A DNA stretch of 64,000 bases, from the NCBI GenBank assembly GCA_964628235.1, contig CAZVLU010000001.1, positions 1-64,000 of the forward strand, read 5' to 3'. The notes beneath the pieces are model-generated. The model did no database searches and was not told the DNA's origin. It saw only the letters and a program-made list of their open reading frames with translations. A program made the position numbers and the translations under genes. The stretch is from CAMAVH01 sp964628235 (GTDB lineage Bacteria; Pseudomonadota; Alphaproteobacteria; SMXQ01). Positions 58,553-64,000 of the stretch are shown here, piece by piece (the first letter of the stretch is position 1; every line of letters starts with the position of its first letter).

Positions 58553-59623
58553 GTGAGCGCATTGCCATCCGCCATCCATTACCGCACCACACGTTCTATG
58601 CTCGCCGCAGTCGCGGCACTCGTGGCCAGCGCCATCCTCGCCCCCGCCGCGCAAGCGCAGCAGTCGGTCGAGGATTTCTACAAGGGCAAGCAGATGCGCT
58701 TCGTCATCCGCTCGGCGGGCGGCGGCGGCTACGATCTCTATTCGCGCCTGATCGCCTCGCACATCGTGCGCCACATTCCCGGCAACCCCAGCATCGTGCC
58801 GCAGAACATGCCCGGCGCCGGCGGCATCATCGCCGCCAACTACATGGGCGAGATCGCGCCGAAAGACGGCACGCAACTCACCATGATCAGCCAAGCGCTC
58901 GCGATGGACCAGGCGCTCGGCCTGACGCCGAGTTTCAAGGCCGACCTGCGCACGTTCGCTTGGATCGGCAACCTCGGCGACTCGAACATCCTCAGCTACA
59001 CCTATCACACGTCGCCGACCAAGACGATGCAGGACGCCAAGAAGCGAGAGACCACCATCGGCGCGACCGGCGCCGGCAGCGCCACCACGTGGCTGCCGGT
59101 GATCTACAATCGCCTCCTCGGCACCCAGTTCAAGCTGATCCAAGGCTACAAGAGCGGTCAGGACGTCAAGCTCGCGATGGAGCGCGGCGAAGTCGAAGGT
59201 TACGCCGCGAACCCTTGGGCCGCCCTCGTCTCCGCATCGCCAGACTTGGTGAAGAACAAGCAGCTCAACATCCTCACGCAAGTCGGCATCGCCCGCGAAA
59301 GCGATTTGCCGGACGTGCCATTGCTGAGCGAGCTCGCAACCGATCAGGACAGCAAGGACATCCTCACCTGGATCTCGACGGCGATGGCCGTCGGCCGGCC
59401 GATCGGCACCACGCCGGGCGTGCCCGCCGACCGCGTCGCCGCGTTGCGCAAAGCTTTCCTCGATACGGTGAAAGACCCGGTGTTCCTCGCCGCCGCGGCG
59501 AAAGTCGATGCCGAGATCAAGCCGATCGATGGCGTGACGCTGCAGGCCATGATCGACAAAGTCATGAGCTCGCCGCAGTCTTTGAAGGACAAGGTCAAGG
59601 CGGTCATGCCTGACCGCGAGTAA
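58553..59623 (+). CDS. Bug-family (TctC-like) periplasmic binding protein 1
   Basis: A 356-residue solute-binding protein of the tripartite tricarboxylate transporter / Bug family. A signal peptide (cleavage near AAQAQ, residue ~36) is followed by FVIRSAGGGGYDLYSRLIAS, VPQNMPGAGGIIAANYM and GTTPGVPADRVAALRKAF. Bug proteins bind carboxylates; no TctA/TctB permease gene is in the window. It starts with GTG behind AAGGAGA. It is clearly paralogous to the second Bug protein beyond the bicupin gene. Confidence 0.92.
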   Translation: MSALPSAIHYRTTRSMLAAVAALVASAILAPAAQAQQSVEDFYKGKQMRFVIRSAGGGGYDLYSRLIASHIVRHIPGNPSIVPQNMPGAGGIIAANYMGEIAPKDGTQLTMISQALAMDQALGLTPSFKADLRTFAWIGNLGDSNILSYTYHTSPTKTMQDAKKRETTIGATGAGSATTWLPVIYNRLLGTQFKLIQGYKSGQDVKLAMERGEVEGYAANPWAALVSASPDLVKNKQLNILTQVGIARESDLPDVPLLSELATDQDSKDILTWISTAMAVGRPIGTTPGVPADRVAALRKAFLDTVKDPVFLAAAAKVDAEIKPIDGVTLQAMIDKVMSSPQSLKDKVKAVMPDRE

Positions 59624-59629
59624 CGGAGC

Positions 59630-59652
59630 GGGGCGCCCACAATGGGCGCCCC
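59630..59652. other. Perfect hairpin between Bug gene 1 and the bicupin gene
   Basis: GGGGCGCCCA / TGGGCGCCCC with a CAA loop, six bases after the Bug stop and without a T-run. It may protect the upstream mRNA from 3' decay or reduce read-through, giving more binding protein than bicupin. Confidence 0.65.
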
Positions 59653-59699
59653 GTCGCCGACGCGTGACGCCCAACGAGGACGAGCCCAGGGACGAGCCT

Positions 59700-60863
59700 A
59701 TGACGACGCCACAAGCGACCACGCTGCAAGTCGAGACGGTCGCCGCCGATCCGGCGGATGACAACGACAAGAACCCGCTGATCCTGCCCGACCGCTTGGA
59801 TACCTACAACGAGTGGCTCAACGCCCAAGGCATTCCGATCAATCGCGGCTTCTACATCGACGTCAACGAATTGCCGCTGGAGCATTGGGAGATGAAGGGC
59901 GTGCCGGCCGCTTTCGTCATCCTCGAAGGCACCGGCGGCGTCAACGACGGCTATGTCTGCGAGATCCCGCCGGGCGCCAAGACCAAGCCGCAGCGCCACA
60001 TGTACGAGGAGACGATCTACGTCACCAAAGGGCACGGCGCGACGACGATCTGGCAGCCGGACGGCAAGAAACATACCTTCGAATGGGGGCCGGGCAGCCT
60101 GTTCGCCATCCCGCTCAACGCCAACTATCAGCATTTCAATTCGAGCGGCCTTGAAGGGGCGCGGTTCTATGCCGTGACCAACTGCTGCTTCATGATGAAC
60201 ATGTTCCACTCGACGGATTACATCTTCAACAACAACTACGTCTTCAAGGACCGCTTCGACGGCGAGAACGGCGACTTCTTCAGCGGCGAAGGCCGCATCC
60301 AGGGCCGCCTGTTCATGACGACGAACTTCGTGCCCGACGCGCGCAGCATCAAGCTGTACGACTACAGCATGCGCGGCAAAGACAGCACCAACCTGAAGTT
60401 CAACCTCGCCAGCCAATCGATGGGCGCGCATATCTCGGAATTTCCGGTCGGCTCCTACAAGAAGTCGCACCGCCATGGGCCGGGCGCGCATCTCATCATC
60501 CTCAACGGCAAGGGCTACACGCTGCTGTGGGAGCCGGGCAAGGACGAGCCGATGCGCGTCGCCTGGAAGCCGGGCACCATCGTCGTGCCGCCGGACCAGT
60601 GGTTTCACCAGCATTTCAACAGCGGCGCCGAGCGCGTGCGCTATCTCGCCATCCATCGCAACAATTGGGCCTACAAGCCGATGGCCAAGGGCTCCGACCT
60701 CAAGGCCAGCTACACCAGCATCAAGGACGGCGGCAACCAGGTCGATTTCGAGGACGAAGACCCGAACATCCATTGCGATTTCGTCAAGCAACTGGAAGCC
60801 TCGGGCGCCGCTTGCGTCATGTGCGACTACTACCCGCATTGCCCCAAAAAGAAGGCCGGCTGA
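59700..60863 (+). CDS. Bicupin domain protein between two Bug genes
   Basis: A 387-residue protein with two cupins. The first has a partial site (KPQRHMYEETIYVTKG ... NYQHFNSSG) and the second a full HxH (KKSHRHGPGAHLIILNG ... QWFHQHFNSG). The C-terminus has a Cys/His cluster (CVMCDYYPHCPKKK) that could bind a metal. It has the general architecture of gentisate-type dioxygenases or sugar-acid isomerases, but neither call is secure. The start is uncertain: a GTG 12 codons upstream is also in frame. Placement between two carboxylate-binding proteins suggests it acts on their ligand. Confidence 0.8.
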   Translation: MTTPQATTLQVETVAADPADDNDKNPLILPDRLDTYNEWLNAQGIPINRGFYIDVNELPLEHWEMKGVPAAFVILEGTGGVNDGYVCEIPPGAKTKPQRHMYEETIYVTKGHGATTIWQPDGKKHTFEWGPGSLFAIPLNANYQHFNSSGLEGARFYAVTNCCFMMNMFHSTDYIFNNNYVFKDRFDGENGDFFSGEGRIQGRLFMTTNFVPDARSIKLYDYSMRGKDSTNLKFNLASQSMGAHISEFPVGSYKKSHRHGPGAHLIILNGKGYTLLWEPGKDEPMRVAWKPGTIVVPPDQWFHQHFNSGAERVRYLAIHRNNWAYKPMAKGSDLKASYTSIKDGGNQVDFEDEDPNIHCDFVKQLEASGAACVMCDYYPHCPKKKAG

Positions 60864-60874
60864 ATTCGCCGCCC

Positions 60875-60890
60875 TGGCACAGGCCGTGCA
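60875..60890 (+). promoter_or_regulatory. Sigma-54 (-24/-12) promoter of the second Bug gene
   Basis: TGGCACAGGCCGTGCA, with GG and GC ten bases apart, is almost identical to the promoter of the first Bug gene (TGGCACAGG-N3-TGCA). It begins only about 12 bases after the bicupin stop, giving this gene its own promoter. Confidence 0.8.
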
Positions 60891-60961
60891 TATTTCCGGG
60901 CATATTCTAGCAACCCCGCATCGGGCAACGCTCTACGCCCGCCGCCATAAGGAGACCAACT

Positions 60962-62026
60962 GTGATCGTCTATAGCCCCCTCGCCAAGGCCGCCCGCCTG
61001 TCCCTGCTCGCCGCTGCCGCTGTGGCCGCCGGCAGCCTGCTCGCCCCCGCTGCGCAGGCGCAGCAGGCGGTCGAAGCCTTCTACAAGGGCAAGCAGATGA
61101 AGTTCATCATCCGCTCGGCGCCCGGCGGCGGCTTCGACACCTACTCGCGACTGCTGGCCCGCCACATCACCAAACATATTCCCGGCCAACCCAGCATGAC
61201 GCCGCAGAACATGCCGGGCGCCGGCGGCATCCAGGCCGCCAATTACATGGGCGAAATCGCGCCGAAGGACGGCACGCACATGACCATGATCGGCCAAGCC
61301 CTGCCGATGGACCAGGCGCTCGGTTTGACGCCGACCTTCAAGGCTGATCTGCGCAGCTTCGGCTGGATCGGCAACATCGGCGACTCCAACGTGCTGACCT
61401 ACGTCTGGCACACCTCCCCGACCAAGACGATGGAAGACGCGAAAACGCGCGAGACGACGCTCGGCGCGACCGGCTCCGGCGACACCTCGTCGTGGATTCC
61501 CTCCGTCTACAACAAAGTGCTCGGCACCAAGTTCAAGACCATCGACGGCTACAAGAGCGGCAGCGAGGTCAAGCTCGCCATGGAGCGCGGCGAAGTCGAG
61601 GGCTTCGGCAGCAATCCCTACTCGGCGCTGATGTCGGCCTCCCCCCAGTTGGTGCGCGACAAGCAAATCTCCATCCTGGTCCAGGTCGGCGTGCGCAAGG
61701 AGAAGGATCTGCCCAACGTGCCGCTGCTCAGCGACTTCGGCACGACGGCCGAGGACAAGGCCGTGCTCGGCTTCATCTCCAAGGCGCTCGCCGTCGGTCG
61801 TCCGATCGGCACCACGCCGGGCGTGCCCGCCGACCGTCTCGCCGCCCTGCGCAAGGCGTTCGACCAGACCTTGGTCGATAAGGAATTCCTCGCCGATGCC
61901 GACAAGCTCGGCGCCGAGATCAACCCGATGAACGGCGAAACCCTGCAAGGCTTGATCGGCGAAGTGATGGGCGCGCCGCAGGACATCAAGGACAAGGTCA
62001 AGTCGGTGCTGCCCGCACGCAGCTGA
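60962..62026 (+). CDS. Bug-family (TctC-like) periplasmic binding protein 2
   Basis: A 354-residue paralogue of the first Bug protein. Many blocks are identical (QNMPGAGGI, NYMGEIAPKDGT, DQALGLTP, LAMERGEVEG, GRPIGTTPGVPADR). The signal peptide ends near AAQAQQ. Differences cluster around likely ligand positions (for example SAPGGGFDTYSRLLAR versus SAGGGGYDLYSRLIAS), so the two may bind related but different carboxylates. The GTG start follows AAGGAGA. It has its own sigma-54-type promoter and a terminator. Confidence 0.92.
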   Translation: MIVYSPLAKAARLSLLAAAAVAAGSLLAPAAQAQQAVEAFYKGKQMKFIIRSAPGGGFDTYSRLLARHITKHIPGQPSMTPQNMPGAGGIQAANYMGEIAPKDGTHMTMIGQALPMDQALGLTPTFKADLRSFGWIGNIGDSNVLTYVWHTSPTKTMEDAKTRETTLGATGSGDTSSWIPSVYNKVLGTKFKTIDGYKSGSEVKLAMERGEVEGFGSNPYSALMSASPQLVRDKQISILVQVGVRKEKDLPNVPLLSDFGTTAEDKAVLGFISKALAVGRPIGTTPGVPADRLAALRKAFDQTLVDKEFLADADKLGAEINPMNGETLQGLIGEVMGAPQDIKDKVKSVLPARS

Positions 62027-62048
62027 TCGTCGTCCATGCCAGGTGAAA

Positions 62049-62074
62049 GGGCGCGGCCAAGGCCGCGCCCTTTT
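62049..62074 (+). terminator. Rho-independent terminator after Bug gene 2
   Basis: The stem GGGCGCGGCC / GGCCGCGCCC with a two-base AA gap, followed by TTTTC. Confidence 0.85.
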
Positions 62075-62158
62075 CTTTTACGCTGGTCCAAGGCTTTACC
62101 CCATGGGGCAAGACCGTTACCTTGGATGAAATATTTATCAGCCGCGGGTTAAGTCTTC

Positions 62159-63187
62159 ATGGCGCATCGGTTCGCCTGGGCCAAGCTGCCCGACAGCCAA
62201 TTATTGCAATTGCGCATCAAGGACCTGAAGGTCGCCATCGAAGGGACCTGGCTCGACGGCTGTCTGCAAGATCTGCATGAAGAACTGGCCCAGCGCGGAC
62301 TCGGCCGCTTCAAACCGCATGCCTGGATATCCGACGAGTGGTTCAGCCCCGACACCACGCCGGGCATCGCCATCCCCTTCTATCTCGCCCACCCGCGCTT
62401 GATGCGTCTCGAGCGCAAGAAGATCATCGACGTCGAAGGCGGCACCTACGCCGAATGCATGCAGATTCTGCGGCATGAGGCCGGCCATGCCATCCGCACC
62501 GCTTATCAACTGCATCGCCGGCGGCAATGGCAGAAGGTTTTCGGTCCGTCGTCGAAACGCTATCCGAGCTATTACAAGCCCAATCCGGCGAGCAAGAATT
62601 ATGTCGAACATCTGCGCCTATGGTACGCCCAGAGCCACCCCGACGAAGATTTTGCCGAGACCTTCGCCGTCTGGCTCAAGCCGCGCTCGGGCTGGCGCAA
62701 GCGCTATGCCGGCTGGGGCGCGCTCAAGAAGCTCGAATATGTCGAGGAGCTGATGGGCGATGTCGCCGCCGAGCGGCCCAAGCTGCGCGATAGGCTGCGC
62801 GTCGATCCGGCCAGTTCGATCACCCGCACCTTGGCCGAGCATTACGAGAAGAAGCAGGCAACTTATCTGCTCGACCCCTCCAAAGCCTACGACAAGGACC
62901 TGTTGCGGCTGTTCTCCAATTCGCCACGCCACGCCCGCGCCAAGGCGGCATCGAGCTTCCTCCGCGAGCATCGCGCCGACATCCGCCCGGTCGTCTCGAA
63001 ATGGACCGGCGAATATCAGTTAACCCTCGATTCGATTCTAGACGATATGATCCTGCGCTGCCGGGAGATGAATTTGCGCGCGCCCGGCTCGCAACGACGG
63101 CTGCTGAACGATCTCACCGCCCTGGTGACGGCCCAGACGGTGCACGCGCTCTATAGGCCGTCACGGAGGCAATGGTACGCATTATGA
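62159..63187 (+). CDS. Putative zinc metallopeptidase (HExxH)
   Basis: A 342-residue soluble protein. The zinc motif is HEAGH (His106-Glu107-His110), and the third ligand is probably Glu167 in DEDFAETFAVWL, giving a gluzincin-like arrangement seen in the putative zinc-binding metallopeptidase family (PF15887-like). No signal peptide is present, so it is cytoplasmic. The C-terminal half is helical with no known domain. It overlaps the following ATP-grasp gene by ATGA, so the peptidase and ligase are made together. Confidence 0.78.
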   Translation: MAHRFAWAKLPDSQLLQLRIKDLKVAIEGTWLDGCLQDLHEELAQRGLGRFKPHAWISDEWFSPDTTPGIAIPFYLAHPRLMRLERKKIIDVEGGTYAECMQILRHEAGHAIRTAYQLHRRRQWQKVFGPSSKRYPSYYKPNPASKNYVEHLRLWYAQSHPDEDFAETFAVWLKPRSGWRKRYAGWGALKKLEYVEELMGDVAAERPKLRDRLRVDPASSITRTLAEHYEKKQATYLLDPSKAYDKDLLRLFSNSPRHARAKAASSFLREHRADIRPVVSKWTGEYQLTLDSILDDMILRCREMNLRAPGSQRRLLNDLTALVTAQTVHALYRPSRRQWYAL

Positions 63188-64000
63188 AGCGGCTCCGCGT
63201 CCTGGTGCTGATGCACCCGGACCTCGTCCCCCCGGACTCGATCAAAGGCTACAGCGAGCAAGAGAGCTACGTCTGGAAGACCGAATATGACGTCGTCACC
63301 ACCCTGCGCAAAGCCGGCCACGAGGTGCGCCCGCTTGGCGTGCAGGAAGAGCTCAAGCCGATTCGCGACGCCATCGAGGAGTGGAAGCCCCATGCGGTTT
63401 TCAACCTGCTGGAGGAATTCCATGGCGACACCGCCTATGACCAGAACGTCGCCAGCTATCTCGAATTGCTGCGCATCCCTTATACCGGCTGCAACCCGCG
63501 CGGCATGATGCTGGCCCGCGGCAAGGACCTGTCGAAGAAGCTTGTGAGCTATCACCGCATCCCGGCGCCGCAATTCGCCGTGTTCAAGAAGGGCCATCAG
63601 GTCAAACGGCCGGCCAAACTAAAGCTGCCGCTGATCGTCAAGAGCGTCAGCAACGACGCCTCGATCGGCATCGCGCAAGCGTCCGTGGTCGACAGCGACG
63701 AGAAGCTCGTCGAGCGGGTGGCCTTCATCCATGAGCGCATCAAGACCGACGCCATCGCCGAGCAATATATCGAAGGCCGCGAGCTGTATGTCGGCGTCAT
63801 GGGCAACCAGCGCCTCAAGGTCATGCCGATCTGGGAATTGCGCTTCGACAATCTCGCCAAGGGCCAGCGGCCGATCGCCACCGAGCGCGTCAAGCATGAC
63901 CCGGACTATCAGGAGCGGCGTCTCATCATGCAGGGGGCGGCGGAGGACCTGACGCCCGAATTGCGCGCCGCCATCATCCGCTCGGCCAAACGCATCTGCC
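63184..64000 (+). CDS. ATP-grasp ligase, D-Ala-D-Ala-ligase-like (partial)
   Basis: The N-terminal ~272 residues of an ATP-grasp enzyme; the gene runs off the window. The pre-ATP-grasp domain (RLRVLVLMHPDLVPP, AVFNLLEEFHGDTAYDQNVA, PYTGCNPRGMMLARGKDLSK) and the central domain (LPLIVKSVSNDASIGIAQAS, AEQYIEGRELYVGVMGNQRL) resemble D-alanine-D-alanine ligase. It lacks Ddl-specific context. It probably forms an amide or peptide bond on a substrate also handled by the coupled metallopeptidase. Confidence 0.85.
   Translation, partial: MKRLRVLVLMHPDLVPPDSIKGYSEQESYVWKTEYDVVTTLRKAGHEVRPLGVQEELKPIRDAIEEWKPHAVFNLLEEFHGDTAYDQNVASYLELLRIPYTGCNPRGMMLARGKDLSKKLVSYHRIPAPQFAVFKKGHQVKRPAKLKLPLIVKSVSNDASIGIAQASVVDSDEKLVERVAFIHERIKTDAIAEQYIEGRELYVGVMGNQRLKVMPIWELRFDNLAKGQRPIATERVKHDPDYQERRLIMQGAAEDLTPELRAAIIRSAKRIC

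Overview
The window is a high-GC chromosomal segment of an alphaproteobacterium. Support comes from the cobS-cobT pair, a class I lysyl-tRNA synthetase, a TipN-like polarity protein, the alphaproteobacterial bolA / J-domain / cobS neighbourhood, and two copies of an imperfectly palindromic dispersed element whose minus strand reads VMPGLGPGIH. A Rhodospirillales-like or Hyphomicrobiales-like lineage fits best; I cannot name a genus. No rRNA, tRNA, CRISPR, prophage or transposase was recognised. A run of 10 N marks an assembly gap. Both window ends cut genes: the pgi C-terminus on the left and an ATP-grasp ligase on the right.

Layout. From 1 to about 31 kb the genes are mostly housekeeping or envelope: pgi end, a shortened DUF2889 gene, a ribbon-helix-helix protein, bolA, a J-domain protein, cobS-cobT, a dienelactone hydrolase, rpmB, a 1,193-residue TipN-like coiled-coil membrane protein, a HAD-IIA phosphatase, a degenerate EAL protein, DUF952, an S24-like regulator, a class IV aminotransferase, DUF4345, an esterase lipoprotein, lysK, a DUF1800-DUF1501 pair, a DinG-type helicase and a TerB protein. 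A siroheme sulfite/nitrite reductase and a very large fused FAD/Fe-S oxidoreductase follow, then ctaA.

From 32 to 50 kb lies a catabolic island. It holds a TAXI-type TRAP transporter, the alpha and beta subunits of a Rieske ring-hydroxylating oxygenase, and a tightly packed minus-strand operon: Rieske ferredoxin, two carboxymuconolactone-decarboxylase-like proteins, an ornithine-cyclodeaminase-like protein, a gentisate-dioxygenase-like bicupin and a DapA-like aldolase. A ThDP enzyme, a ferredoxin reductase, a TauE exporter, a MarR regulator and a UbiD decarboxylase lie alongside. Together they supply uptake, a complete three-component oxygenase, a candidate ring-cleavage enzyme and C-C bond-breaking enzymes. 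I could not match this gene combination to a named pathway, and it is my main candidate for an undescribed system. A 9-bp inverted repeat in front of the ferredoxin operon, with its half-site in front of the oxygenase gene, suggests one shared regulator.

From 50 to 53 kb is a BigR/SqrR-type persulfide-response module: an ArsR repressor with two conserved cysteines, a rhodanese, a TauE exporter and a divergent persulfide-dioxygenase-like gene, around an AT-rich palindromic operator. A small secreted Q/R-rich protein, a GAF histidine kinase, nikR and msrQ follow.

From 56 to 62 kb is a second catabolic patch: a 2-oxoglutarate-oxygenase-like gene, a VOC protein, and two paralogous Bug-type binding proteins flanking a bicupin gene. 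Each Bug gene is preceded by a very good sigma-54 (-24/-12) promoter, and a 15-base motif is shared by the promoters of the first Bug gene and the oxygenase. The window ends in a zinc-metallopeptidase / ATP-grasp gene pair that overlaps by four bases.
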